Source: JAISGQ01 sp045604965
Lineage (GTDB): Bacteria > Bacillota > Clostridia > Oscillospirales > Acutalibacteraceae
Reading direction: 5' to 3'
DNA length: 52,034 bases
Assembly (NCBI GenBank): GCA_045604965.1
Contig: JAZUPB010000064.1
Location: 1 to 52,034 of the forward strand
Positions 17,571 through 25,611 of this stretch are shown in pieces. The notes under the pieces are model-generated. The model saw nothing but the letters and a program-made list of their open reading frames with translations, did not search any database and had not been told where the DNA came from. Each line of letters opens with the position of its first letter. Positions within the stretch are counted from its first letter, which is position 1. The translations under genes were made by a program, and so were the position numbers.

Positions 17571-18545
17571 TTGGCAAATATTAATGGTACAGGTACTGTG
17601 TGGAATCTTCCCAACTATATTGGTCAGCTCTACACATCTACTCCTGCAGAAACTCCGTTTCTCAATCTTATTGCCGAAAAGGCAGTTAAGACAGATAACT
17701 TCCAGTTCCCCACAGGTGCAGAATACAGCATTTCCGGCGCATCCCAGCCTGAGATCACCGAAGCAGGCTCCCTTGCAGCGCCCAACGCTGTCTCTTATGC
17801 AAGAACTCAGGAGAGCAACGTAACTCAGATCTTCCAGGAAACAGTTTCCGTTTCCTATTCCAAGCTTTCCTCCGGCGGCAGACTTTCCGGTGTAACCTCC
17901 CTCAACGGCAATTCTGCTGATGAGCTTGATTTCCAGACTGCACGCGCTCTTGAAAAGATCGCACGTGATGTTGAGTACACCTTCATCAACGGTGTATACC
18001 AGCTTTCCACCGGTTCTGACGTTGCAAACAAGACTCGTGGTATGGTAAACGCCTGCACCACTGCAGAATCTCTCGGTGGTGCACCTCTTACCAAGGCAGC
18101 ACTCAATGCGGCTTTCAAAAAGGCATACAATGCCGGTGCAACCTTTACCGATATGGTGCTTCTCTGCAGCAGCGATGTTAAGCAGCAGATCACCGACATC
18201 TATGCTTCTCAGTGGGGCGCATATGCACCTCCCTCCAGAAATGTGGGCGGTATGAACATTATGCAGATAGAAACCGACTTCGGTCTCGTCTCTGTTGTTC
18301 TTTCCCGTTTTGTTCCTGCAGGTACACTTATCGGTGCAGATATTTCCTGCATCAGACCTGTTGAGCAGGACGTTCCCGGCAAGGGTAATTTCTTCCGCGA
18401 AGCACTTTCCAAGACAGGTGCTGCAGAGGAGTTCCAGATCTTCGGTCAGATCGGTCTTGATCACGGTCCTATGTGGAAGCATCTTAAGATCACAGAGATC
18501 GGTGAAGGTGACAGCCGCACTCCTGTTCTTGTTGAGAACGCATAA
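17571..18545 (+). CDS. major capsid protein (SU10/HK97-fold type)
   Basis: A 324-residue protein matching the SU10-like major capsid family (DUF5309): the N-terminal LYTSTPAETPFLNL, then RTQESNVTQIFQETVSVSY, ARALEKIARDVEYTFING, and the C-terminal region with LSRFVPAGTLIGADISCI. It should be the shell subunit with the HK97 fold. Codon use is strongly optimised, fitting a highly made protein. The start is TTG 17571 behind AAGAAAGG. A gap of 134 bases before it holds the short palindrome CAGTGAAATTCACTG at 17452 and no other clear signal. Confidence 0.9.
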   Translation: MANINGTGTVWNLPNYIGQLYTSTPAETPFLNLIAEKAVKTDNFQFPTGAEYSISGASQPEITEAGSLAAPNAVSYARTQESNVTQIFQETVSVSYSKLSSGGRLSGVTSLNGNSADELDFQTARALEKIARDVEYTFINGVYQLSTGSDVANKTRGMVNACTTAESLGGAPLTKAALNAAFKKAYNAGATFTDMVLLCSSDVKQQITDIYASQWGAYAPPSRNVGGMNIMQIETDFGLVSVVLSRFVPAGTLIGADISCIRPVEQDVPGKGNFFREALSKTGAAEEFQIFGQIGLDHGPMWKHLKITEIGEGDSRTPVLVENA

Positions 18546-18562
18546 TCAAAGGAGCGGTTCAG

Positions 18563-18856
18563 ATGACGTGCAATAATCAACTTGAGCTGCTCAGACACAG
18601 GCTTACTCCGATGCAGGGAGATTGCAGCTGTATTGCACTGACACAGCAGGATCTTATGGCACTGCTCGATGAGTGCGGCGGTGATGTGGATAAAGCAAGC
18701 TATCTTGCCTGTATGAGACTTGCTGAGTGCAGTGCTCTTGTAACACCCGAAATCAAGACGGAAAGTGCAAGAGATTACTGGCTTTCAATGGCAAGGCTTT
18801 ACCGTCCCAATAAAACGGGCACGATATCCCGTTGTGATGGGGAGGCGGCAAAATGA
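18563..18856 (+). CDS. head-tail connector/adaptor protein (putative)
   Basis: A 97-residue protein directly behind the capsid gene. Its layout, LTQQDLMALLDECGGDVDKASYLACMRLAEC followed by an aromatic SARDYWLSMARLY region, resembles the small helical gp6/gp15-type adaptors that bind the portal ring. It starts at ATG 18563 behind AAGGAG and overlaps the next gene. The family call is moderate; the position is typical. Confidence 0.6.
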   Translation: MTCNNQLELLRHRLTPMQGDCSCIALTQQDLMALLDECGGDVDKASYLACMRLAECSALVTPEIKTESARDYWLSMARLYRPNKTGTISRCDGEAAK

Positions 18857-19245
18857 GGGGTGTATGTGAAAACCCGATAGCTGACTGCACAGGTCTTGCC
18901 GGCTGCGGAGGCAGACTTTGCAGAAATATGCGCGCTTCTCTTTCCGTAATGGAATTTTCAAGATATCCCTTAAATGAATTTGGCGAGGCTGATATATCTG
19001 CTGAACCTTTCTGCGGCAAGCTTTGCGGCTTTATAACAAAGCTTGCTGCACCTTCCGATCCTTCTTATGCAGTTCCGGGAATACGCGGCACTGCCTCGAA
19101 CGTGCGGCTGACAGCGGTGTCTTTCAGTGAGCCTTTGAGAGTGGGAGACTTTGTAAAGGCTGAAGAAAAGGAATACCTTGTACAGCTTCAGCTCAGTGAG
19201 CTGCCGGTCAGATTTTCTCTGATAGAACGGGGGAGTCAGATTTGA
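18853..19245 (+). CDS. head-closure/stopper-like protein (putative)
   Basis: A 130-residue protein overlapping both neighbours by four bases or less. The N-terminal 60 residues hold seven cysteines (for example ADCTGLAGCGGRLC and FCGKLCGF), unusual for a neck protein and perhaps metal-binding. The C-terminal part, SFSEPLRVGDFVKAEEKEYLV, looks like the beta-barrel of head-tail stoppers. The role is inferred mainly from the position between adaptor and gp10-like genes. Confidence 0.5.
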   Translation: MRGVCENPIADCTGLAGCGGRLCRNMRASLSVMEFSRYPLNEFGEADISAEPFCGKLCGFITKLAAPSDPSYAVPGIRGTASNVRLTAVSFSEPLRVGDFVKAEEKEYLVQLQLSELPVRFSLIERGSQI

Positions 19246-19598
19246 GGATAAAGTACAACGACATTAGAGCTTCGCTTAAAATGTTCGAAATAAGGGTAAA
19301 TGCCGATATGGCAATTAACAATAGCTTCGAAAAATCGGCGGCTGCACTCGAAGAACAGGCAAAGCTCAACGCGCCCTGGAAAGACCGTACGGGAAATGCG
19401 CGCCGCACGCTGACAGGCTGCTGCGAAAACGGAAACTTCGAAAAAAAGAAGCTCTCCGTCGTCGGCAAAATGAGTTATTCACCCAAGCTTGAGCTGTATT
19501 ACGGAGGGAAATACAGTATTCTGTTTCCCACTGTACTGAAAAATGCAGAAGAAGTCTTCAGAGGAGTTGTCAGAAATCTGAAGGGAGTGAGGGTGTGA
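19242..19598 (+). CDS. HK97 gp10-like neck/tail-component protein
   Basis: A 118-residue protein with the typical gp10 core: LNAPWKDRTGNARRTL, then PKLELYYGGKYSILFPT. Members sit at the head-tail junction. The start is TTG 19242, overlapping the previous stop; GGGGGAGT lies just upstream. The length is usual. Confidence 0.82.
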   Translation: MRIKYNDIRASLKMFEIRVNADMAINNSFEKSAAALEEQAKLNAPWKDRTGNARRTLTGCCENGNFEKKKLSVVGKMSYSPKLELYYGGKYSILFPTVLKNAEEVFRGVVRNLKGVRV

Positions 19599-19954
19599 AG
19601 CAGCTGAAACAGTGCATTAATGCACTCAAAAACGGCGGGCTTGATGTGTATCCTCCTGCTTTTTACGAAGGAATATGCACATCGCCTTACTGTGTTGTGC
19701 AGTATCTGGGCTCTTTCCCGCAGAGCGGACCCGGAACAGGCTACGATCTGCTTAGAGTCCATCTGTATGCTCCCGTCGGACAGTTTTCACTTATGCAGGA
19801 GCTTAAGCGCAAAGCAGAAAAAGCTATGGACACTCTTATAAAAAATGGTGCTGTCAGACCCTGCGAAGGAGTGGGAGCCTGCATTGTGGACGATACATAT
19901 AAGGCTCACGCCTGCTATCTTGACTATCGCGTTCAGTTCGGACTGAATGCTTAA
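19595..19954 (+). CDS. tail terminator / tail-completion protein (putative)
   Basis: A 119-residue protein with an SSPYCVVQYLG-like strand (CTSPYCVVQYLGSFPQSGPGTGYDLL) and the C-terminal AHACYLDYRVQFGL, a layout shared by tail-completion proteins of siphophages. It lies just before the tail-tube gene, the usual place. Start GTG 19595 overlaps the gp10-like stop. Confidence 0.6.
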   Translation: MKQLKQCINALKNGGLDVYPPAFYEGICTSPYCVVQYLGSFPQSGPGTGYDLLRVHLYAPVGQFSLMQELKRKAEKAMDTLIKNGAVRPCEGVGACIVDDTYKAHACYLDYRVQFGLNA

Positions 19955-19962
19955 ATGATATA

Positions 19963-20025
19963 TCACGCCCTGCACGCAGCATAACGTCAGAAATAAGGTA
20001 AAGGTTAAGGCGCAGCAGGGCGTGA
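19963..20025. repeat. 11-bp inverted repeat before the tail-tube gene
   Basis: TCACGCCCTGC and GCAGGGCGTGA are perfect complements separated by 41 bases. The structure lies in the only gap between neck genes and the tail tube. No T-run follows, so it may control mRNA processing or stoichiometry rather than stop transcription. Confidence 0.5.
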
Positions 20026-20054
20026 CAAAAATTAATCACAGAAAGGAATTTGAT

Positions 20055-20756
20055 ATGGCAACAATTAATTCCAGTCCCATTGCAAATATAAGCGGCGCAG
20101 AAATCATAACTATCGAGAAAACGCCGCGTTTTTTCAAATTTTCCAGTGCCAAGAGCGTAACTCCCGAGCCTGTTCTTTCAGAAGGTAAGGAAGAGGAGCT
20201 TCGTACCGGAAACACAATACTTGCGCAGAATGTTCTGGAGGATATTCTGAAGGGATACAATATCAAGCTCAAGGATGTAGTTTTCAGCCCTGAGCTGATG
20301 GCCTTTGCTCAGGGTGGAAGCATCAGCTATGATGCCGATGGTAAGTTTGAGAGCTACAATGCGCCCACGGCAGGTCAGGCCGCTGAGCATACGCGTTTTA
20401 TACTCAGAATCTATTCAGAAGAAAAGGACTATGACGGTGCCACAAAGAGCTATTACCGATTTGCATTTCCCGGCTGCTTCGGTTCCAATGCATCCTTCAG
20501 CTTTGAAGACGGAGAGTTTGTAAGTCCTGAATACACTGTCAAATCCAGAGCGGAGGGCGGCAAAACTCAGCTCCTTATCGATTGTCTTGATTCTATGCCT
20601 GTTTATCTTGCGAAACCTGCCGATATGCCCTCAAACGCTGAGATCGGTCAGGAATATATTGCAACAACTGCAATGACGGTTCAGGGCATTGCGCTGAAGG
20701 CAGGCGAATGTGTTATAAGAACATCCGAAGGCTTTGTAAAGGGTGCGGCATTATGA
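20055..20756 (+). CDS. major tail (tube) protein
   Basis: A 233-residue protein after the neck genes and before the tail-assembly chaperones, which is the tail-tube slot. Its beta-rich pattern fits tube proteins, and the residues VFSPELMAFAQGGSI, AAEHTRFILRIYSEEKDYDGATKSYYRFAFPGCFG are typical. The start is ATG 20055 behind AGAAAGGAA. The C-terminal 50 residues may form a small extra surface domain. Confidence 0.75.
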   Translation: MATINSSPIANISGAEIITIEKTPRFFKFSSAKSVTPEPVLSEGKEEELRTGNTILAQNVLEDILKGYNIKLKDVVFSPELMAFAQGGSISYDADGKFESYNAPTAGQAAEHTRFILRIYSEEKDYDGATKSYYRFAFPGCFGSNASFSFEDGEFVSPEYTVKSRAEGGKTQLLIDCLDSMPVYLAKPADMPSNAEIGQEYIATTAMTVQGIALKAGECVIRTSEGFVKGAAL

Positions 20757-21157
20757 TGTACGGAGAAACTGTCTTCGACGTATCTCTCCCATCTTTTTCA
20801 GGAGAGGGTACATTTGATGTAAAGCTTCGCCGACCCTCATTACTTTCCCTTGCAGCCCAGGGGATGATACCCAATGAGCTTCTTGCCTGTGCAAGGGATC
20901 TTTTCAATGAAGGAGGCAAGGCTCAGGTACAGCTTGACGAACTGGGCAGACTGCTTCTTATATTTGCGCAGAACGCTTTGGTTTCCCCGTCATATGAAGA
21001 ACTCTGTCAGCAGGGAATAAATCTTACCGACGAACAGCTTTCGGCCATTTATGCCTTCGCCCAGGGAGGTGTGCGCGCCCTGATACCCTTTCGTAAAAAG
21101 CGCACGGATGCTGACTCTGCTGATGTCAGCGAAGAGATTTTCGAAAAGACCCAGTGA
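20753..21157 (+). CDS. tail assembly chaperone, upstream frame (gpG-like)
   Basis: A 134-residue protein between tail tube and tape measure. The segment RRPSLLSLAAQGMIPNELL is characteristic of gpG-like chaperones that hold the tape measure during tail assembly. ATG 20753 overlaps the tube-protein stop (ATGA). Its last 50 bases overlap another frame that continues toward the tape-measure gene, the pattern expected for a programmed frameshift pair. Confidence 0.72.
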   Translation: MMYGETVFDVSLPSFSGEGTFDVKLRRPSLLSLAAQGMIPNELLACARDLFNEGGKAQVQLDELGRLLLIFAQNALVSPSYEELCQQGINLTDEQLSAIYAFAQGGVRALIPFRKKRTDADSADVSEEIFEKTQ

Positions 21158-21362
21158 GATAGTGTGCATTTCTGATAGCTACACGGCGTGGTGCTTTGAT
21201 GAAGCGGCGCTGTACCTTCTGGCAAAGATAGAAGGGTCGGGAGAGATACCCGATATGTGGCGTAAATGCGACAACAAAACAGCTGTGGCTTCTATGCTGC
21301 AGCGCAGGGGAGTGATTTTTAATGATAGACGCAGGAACGATAAGTGCCAGCCTGATACTTGA
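21108..21362 (+). CDS. tail assembly chaperone, downstream frame (gpT-like, possible +1 frameshift product)
   Basis: An open frame offset by +1 from the gpG-like gene and open from about 21083. It encodes FDEAALYLLAKIEGSG and an end that runs into the tape-measure start. No start codon here has a good ribosome site (ATG 21108, ATG 21123 and GTG 21162 are all weak). In tailed phages this second frame is usually reached by ribosomal frameshifting. A CCC followed by T at 21086-21089, in the zero frame just after the +1 frame opens, is a candidate slippery site. The extent of the real protein is uncertain. Confidence 0.5.
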   Translation: MLTLLMSAKRFSKRPSEIVCISDSYTAWCFDEAALYLLAKIEGSGEIPDMWRKCDNKTAVASMLQRRGVIFNDRRRNDKCQPDT

Positions 21363-22125
21363 TACAGAGCCTTTTTCAAACGGTTTGGAGGAATCGCTTA
21401 ATGTGCTTGCAAGGCTGGGCTTGCTGAGCGATGAACAAGGGGGAAGGATAAGTTCTTTGGGAGATGTACTGAGAGCTGTTGGCGGAAGAGTGCATACGGA
21501 ATTTGAATCCCCCATTGTTACCGGAGCAGGTGCGATAGCTTCTGCCTGCCTTGGAATCACAGGAGCAGTAGGAAGGGCAGCACAGGAGGTTTTACCTGCC
21601 GCGGCAGGAATAAAAAACAATATTCTTACACCGGTAAGAGCGATTGTACCTGAGTCAAACTCCATAATGAAGGATTTCGGACAGGGTATGATAAACGGAC
21701 TTGTCTCGAAGCAGGCTGCCATAATTGCAAAGGCTAAAGGCATTGCCAACAGTGTGGCGTCTGCTATGCGAAAGGCTCTGGGTATAGCATCACCGTCGCG
21801 CGTTATGCGTGAAGTGGGACATTTCACAGTGGAAGGAATGGTTCTCGGTCTGCAGGATATGAGCGGTGAAGTAGAGCGTGCTTCAAAGGGCATTGCCCAG
21901 AGTGCAGCGGTATCAGTGACTGCGGATACAGATTTTCGCAAGGCAGGCGCAGAAACATTTAAGCCTGAAGCGGACTTTTCTGTCAGGAAAACAGAAAACA
22001 GTGCACCGATGCAGGATGTGCTGTCGAGAAAGCTCGACGTACTCATAGATCTGCTTTCGAATGGCAGACAGGCAATAGAGCTTGACCGCAGAACCTTCGG
22101 AGTTCTTGTGCGCGAATATACATAG
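21322..22125 (+). CDS. tape measure protein, very short
   Basis: The tape measure sets tail length and passes through the tube. The C-terminal half has the usual repeat: MKDFGQGMINGLVSKQAAIIAKAKGIANSV and RKALGIASPSRVMREVG, then EGMVLGLQDM. The N-terminus, ISASLILDTEPFSNGLEESLN, matches the family opening. At 267 residues it is far below the usual 600-2000. It has no frameshift, and both ends look intact, so this is a compact gene rather than a fragment. ATG 21322 follows GGGGAGTG. Confidence 0.8.
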   Translation: MIDAGTISASLILDTEPFSNGLEESLNVLARLGLLSDEQGGRISSLGDVLRAVGGRVHTEFESPIVTGAGAIASACLGITGAVGRAAQEVLPAAAGIKNNILTPVRAIVPESNSIMKDFGQGMINGLVSKQAAIIAKAKGIANSVASAMRKALGIASPSRVMREVGHFTVEGMVLGLQDMSGEVERASKGIAQSAAVSVTADTDFRKAGAETFKPEADFSVRKTENSAPMQDVLSRKLDVLIDLLSNGRQAIELDRRTFGVLVREYT

Positions 22126-22135
22126 GAGGTGCGTC

Positions 22136-22969
22136 TTGGAGATTACATATGTTAATTCAAAAGGAACTGTGCTGAATCTTGACAAAAAACCGTACTATGT
22201 GGAAAAAAGCGGGCTTTATGATTTTTCCTGGTCACTTGGATTTGCGTCCAGACCGCTGTATGACGGAGGACGGGTGGTATCGCGAAGAAGATCAAATAAT
22301 GTCCGTGAACTGACACTGTTTGTCTATGCCGACACCGACGCGGAATTTTGTAAGGCAATGAATGATCTGTCCGATACAATGACGATAGACGTTGAGGAGC
22401 TTTCACCGGGAAAGCTTTATGTAGGGGAGCAGTATCTGTCCTGTTACGTCAGTGCAGGAGAAAAAACAGTTTCCAAAGACTGGCCCCACTGCATAAAAAT
22501 GACACTGACTTTCTTTCCTCAGAATCCCTGTTGGTGTACAGAGAGAACATTCTCTTTCAATTTTAAGGATGAAGAGGATGCGGAAGGTCTTAAGTATCCC
22601 AAAAAATACCCATTTCATTATTCGTCTCTTACAAAGGAAGCGAACATTATAAACGAGCACTATGCTCCGTCTCCGATGATAATTAAAATATTCGGACCTG
22701 CGGAAAATCCGAGATTATCCATAGGCGGTGCAGCGATGGGTGTTGATGTTGCGCTGGAAGAAGGAGAGTATGCGGTGATAGATCAGAGAGAAAGATCGAT
22801 TTACAAGGCATCTGTTACAGGAGAAATAACAAACCTTTTCAACAGGCGACTCAAAAACGGAAATATATTTGCATATGCGCCTGCAGGGGTATCTCTTATA
22901 GAATGCTCGGGGGATCTGAATATGGATATTACCCTTGTAAAGCAAAGGAGTGAACCGCAGTGGAACTGA
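22136..22969 (+). CDS. distal tail protein (Dit-like, SPP1 gp19.1 type)
   Basis: A 277-residue baseplate hub protein. The pattern is that of Dit/phage tail-component proteins: LYDFSWSLGF, GGRVVSRRRSNNVRELTL, FFPQNPCWCTERTFSF, then a C-terminal galectin-like domain PSPMIIKIFGPAENPRLSIGG. It should join the tube to the receptor-binding parts. It starts at TTG 22136 with GGAGGTG seven bases upstream; an earlier in-frame start at 22082 has no ribosome site. It follows the tape measure as usual. Confidence 0.8.
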   Translation: MEITYVNSKGTVLNLDKKPYYVEKSGLYDFSWSLGFASRPLYDGGRVVSRRRSNNVRELTLFVYADTDAEFCKAMNDLSDTMTIDVEELSPGKLYVGEQYLSCYVSAGEKTVSKDWPHCIKMTLTFFPQNPCWCTERTFSFNFKDEEDAEGLKYPKKYPFHYSSLTKEANIINEHYAPSPMIIKIFGPAENPRLSIGGAAMGVDVALEEGEYAVIDQRERSIYKASVTGEITNLFNRRLKNGNIFAYAPAGVSLIECSGDLNMDITLVKQRSEPQWN

Positions 22970-23952
22970 TATATGCGGATTCGGAATTCAATGAAGAATA
23001 CGAGATACCTTGCTTTTTAAGGTTCGATGCACAGATAGGACTGAAATCCGAAAACGAAGACAGTGATTTCGAGCTTGTTATGCACGAAAAGGTCTGGGAG
23101 GACAGCCCGGTACACTGCGGAGGTTATGTGTATCTGCCGAATACACCGTGGGGCGGACGAGTTGAAAAGATTGTACACAGCGTAAAGGATGAAAAAGTCA
23201 GCATCTACGGAACCTGCTGGCGAGGATTGCTTGACAGATATGCCGTTACACCTGAGGACGGAGAGACGCACGTTGTTGTAACGGCAAAGGAAGCAAATTC
23301 GATGCTTGCTGATTTTCTTGGAGAAGCTCCCCATTATATTTCGGTAAGTGATACAGACAGCGGAATTATCTGTACGGGCTCTGTGCGATATAAGTCGCTG
23401 CTGTATGCTGCGGAAAAACTGCTTTCAGATCAGGGTGCGAGACTTTGTGTAAGCTTTTCGGGCGAATATATAACTATCAATGCAGAAAGCATTACCGATC
23501 ATACCGATGAGATAGAATTTTCTCAGGAATATGACTCCTCGCTTGTATCCACCGAGCAGGGAGAAATATATAACCATATTATCGCCCTCGGACAGGGTAA
23601 GATGGAGGAAAGAGACATAGTAGAGCTGTGGAGGCTTCCGGACGGAACTATAACCGATGACGCGTCCGACGCCGCTTTGCCTGACACATACGCTCTGAGC
23701 ACATACATATATGATTTTTCGGGAGTTGAATCGAAGGAAGCTCTTTATGATGCTGCAAGACGCAAGCTTTCAGGGCAAGGTGAAATGAAAAAGATGGAAA
23801 TATCAATCGGCAGCAGTGATATCTGTCTTGAACTGGGAGATATTGCCGGAGTGCGTGATCTGCTTACAGGTATGACTGCCACTCTGAAGGTTTCAGCAAT
23901 ACGCCTTGTTATAGAAGAAAACAGCACGCTTATTACACACTCTCTTTCTTAA
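22960..23952 (+). CDS. tail hub/baseplate protein (ReqiPepy6 gp37-like)
   Basis: A 330-residue protein resembling the Siphovirus ReqiPepy6 gp37-like family, the tail-associated hub below Dit. Typical pieces are FELVMHEKVWEDSPVHCGGYVYLPNTPWGGRVEKI, GTCWRGLLDRY, GSVRYKSLLYAAEKLL and QGEIYNHIIALGQG. Unlike many Tal proteins it has no peptidase domain. GTG 22960 overlaps the Dit gene by ten bases. Confidence 0.75.
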   Translation: MELIYADSEFNEEYEIPCFLRFDAQIGLKSENEDSDFELVMHEKVWEDSPVHCGGYVYLPNTPWGGRVEKIVHSVKDEKVSIYGTCWRGLLDRYAVTPEDGETHVVVTAKEANSMLADFLGEAPHYISVSDTDSGIICTGSVRYKSLLYAAEKLLSDQGARLCVSFSGEYITINAESITDHTDEIEFSQEYDSSLVSTEQGEIYNHIIALGQGKMEERDIVELWRLPDGTITDDASDAALPDTYALSTYIYDFSGVESKEALYDAARRKLSGQGEMKKMEISIGSSDICLELGDIAGVRDLLTGMTATLKVSAIRLVIEENSTLITHSLS

Positions 23953-23970
23953 TCAGAAAGGAATGATATT

Positions 23971-24534
23971 TTGAGCCAGAAGGCTATAACCATAAACACG
24001 CCGTCGTCGGCAGAGGCTCATATAACCGCAGATGACGATGCTTTTATCTATGATTCAATACTTGGAGGAAAAAGCGGAATACTGGGTGCCCTTACCTGTA
24101 AGAAGGTCAACAACAATACCGTGAGACTTTCAGGAGGCGGTGCATCGAATATGGGCTACGTCCTCTATGTACCCAAGGGTGAGAGCGAAGATTTGACCGT
24201 AAACAGTGGTGCACAGGGTGTAAAGCGTTATGATCTCGTAGCAGCTCAGTTTACACGCGGCAGTGCAACTGCTGCCGATAAGCTGGTATTTACCGTTATA
24301 ACAGGAACAGCAGGAACTTCTCCCTCTGATCCTGCCCTTGTTACAAGTGACCTTTTGTCTGCAGGAGATATAAATCAGGTGCCGCTTTTCAGAATTACGA
24401 TCAACGGAACAACACTTACTGCAATTGACCAAATTGCGGATTCACTGCCGAGCACCGTCGGAAGAATGCTTTATGTAGGCTCATCCGAACCTGAAACAGC
24501 ATCGGAAGGCGATATCTGGTTTGTGACGGAGTAA
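23971..24534 (+). CDS. baseplate/tail-fibre protein, unknown function
   Basis: A 187-residue protein in the fibre region. It begins SQKAITINTPSSAEAHITADDDA and ends with EPETASEGDIWFVTE, a motif seen at the end of many phage fibre or baseplate proteins. The composition is rich in Thr, Ser and Gly with few charged residues, as in beta-structured fibres. The start is TTG 23971 behind GAAAGGAA. The exact role is not known. Confidence 0.6.
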   Translation: MSQKAITINTPSSAEAHITADDDAFIYDSILGGKSGILGALTCKKVNNNTVRLSGGGASNMGYVLYVPKGESEDLTVNSGAQGVKRYDLVAAQFTRGSATAADKLVFTVITGTAGTSPSDPALVTSDLLSAGDINQVPLFRITINGTTLTAIDQIADSLPSTVGRMLYVGSSEPETASEGDIWFVTE

Positions 24535-24543
24535 GGAGCAGCT

Positions 24544-25194
24544 ATGGCGATCAAAACATATAACGGCACGGATTATGATTCCGTTTCAGCGGTTAAGGTC
24601 AAAAAAGGTACAGCTTTTTCTGATGTTAAGCAGGTCAATGTGCGTACCGAAGGCGAGTGGAAGAAGGTGTTCCCGACATCTCAGACAGTAACCAAGACCT
24701 ATTCTCTGTCCGATGCGGAAATTTACTGGGCAACAGGCGGCAAGGAGACAAGCTATGGGTCCCAGCTCATTGTGGGTTCTTACGGTTCGTCCAAGGCGAC
24801 AGCAAGAAGAAGTATGATGTTTTTTCCGTTGTCTCAGATAAAATCAGATCTACAGGGTTCTGAAATTGACTCTGTGCAGATCTATCTCAAGCGCCTTGAC
24901 ACTTCACACGGTGAGGCAAGCTGCTATACGGAGATAAAGATGCACAACTATTCGTCTCCGCCTTCAAGATGGGATGACGGCCCTGATTCGGGAGCAGCAG
25001 ACAATACTTCTCAGGTGTTCACGCGCGGTCAGGGGAAATGGGTCACCCTTCTGAAAACTGTCGGCGAAAAGCTGCGCGACGGAAGTATAAAGGGGCTGTG
25101 TCTTGATGCCGACACCAACTACGCGCTTTCAAGATACGGAAGATTTGACCGTTCTTCCGTTAAACTGCGTATAACATACATTAAGGAGGGTTAA
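24544..25194 (+). CDS. putative tail fibre with DNRLRE-like beta domain
   Basis: A 216-residue protein. A short N-terminal adaptor (AIKTYNGTDYDSVSAVKVKKG) is followed from about residue 55 by a domain resembling DNRLRE/carbohydrate-binding beta-sandwiches: AEIYWATGGKETSYGSQLIVGSYG, RSMMFFPLSQI, SVKLRITY. It is a plausible receptor- or glycan-binding tip. ATG 24544 lies nine bases behind the previous gene. Confidence 0.6.
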   Translation: MAIKTYNGTDYDSVSAVKVKKGTAFSDVKQVNVRTEGEWKKVFPTSQTVTKTYSLSDAEIYWATGGKETSYGSQLIVGSYGSSKATARRSMMFFPLSQIKSDLQGSEIDSVQIYLKRLDTSHGEASCYTEIKMHNYSSPPSRWDDGPDSGAADNTSQVFTRGQGKWVTLLKTVGEKLRDGSIKGLCLDADTNYALSRYGRFDRSSVKLRITYIKEG

Positions 25195-25195
25195 T

Positions 25196-25600
25196 ATGCA
25201 GGATTGCATACCCATTTCCATTGATATAAATGAGGCGGCGGCAACATTCTGCGTGATGCAGCACGACGGAAACTCACGCCGCCTGCAGCTCACACTCAGT
25301 GACTGCGACAATCCCAACGAAAAGAAAATCAATTTATCTGAACACTTTGCGCGCCTTTTCTGCCAGCTGCCTGACGGAGAAACAAATGTAACTGTTGACG
25401 GAGCGGTAACGGACGCTGAGAACGGAACAATAGAGTTCATACTGACTGATGAGGTCACAGCGCAGGAGGGCTCTGTTCAGGCACAGGCGGTTCTCGTATG
25501 CGGCGACCAGATCATTGCTCTTCGCAGATTCACATTTGGCGTACTGCCGTCTCTTGTAGGACAGGCAGATTTAAAGGCGTGGCTTTCAGAAATAAAATGA
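25196..25600 (+). CDS. BppU-like baseplate protein, N-terminal domain only
   Basis: A 134-residue protein matching the N-terminal region of the lactococcal-type BppU (DUF2479) family: RRLQLTLSDCDNPNEKKINLSEHFARLFCQLPDGE, then NGTIEFILTDEVTAQEGSVQAQAVLV. Full-length members are longer and end in a receptor-binding head, absent here. TAAGGAGGGT precedes ATG 25196. Confidence 0.68.
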   Translation: MQDCIPISIDINEAAATFCVMQHDGNSRRLQLTLSDCDNPNEKKINLSEHFARLFCQLPDGETNVTVDGAVTDAENGTIEFILTDEVTAQEGSVQAQAVLVCGDQIIALRRFTFGVLPSLVGQADLKAWLSEIK

Positions 25601-25611
25601 GGTGACTGATT

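Noticed and set aside
17514..18482. Minus-strand open frame of 322 codons
   Set aside because: Antisense shadow of the major capsid gene, whose strong codon bias leaves the opposite strand open; cysteine-rich meaningless product.
21126..22046. Minus-strand open frame of 306 codons
   Set aside because: Antisense to the tape-measure gene; no ribosome site and no domain.
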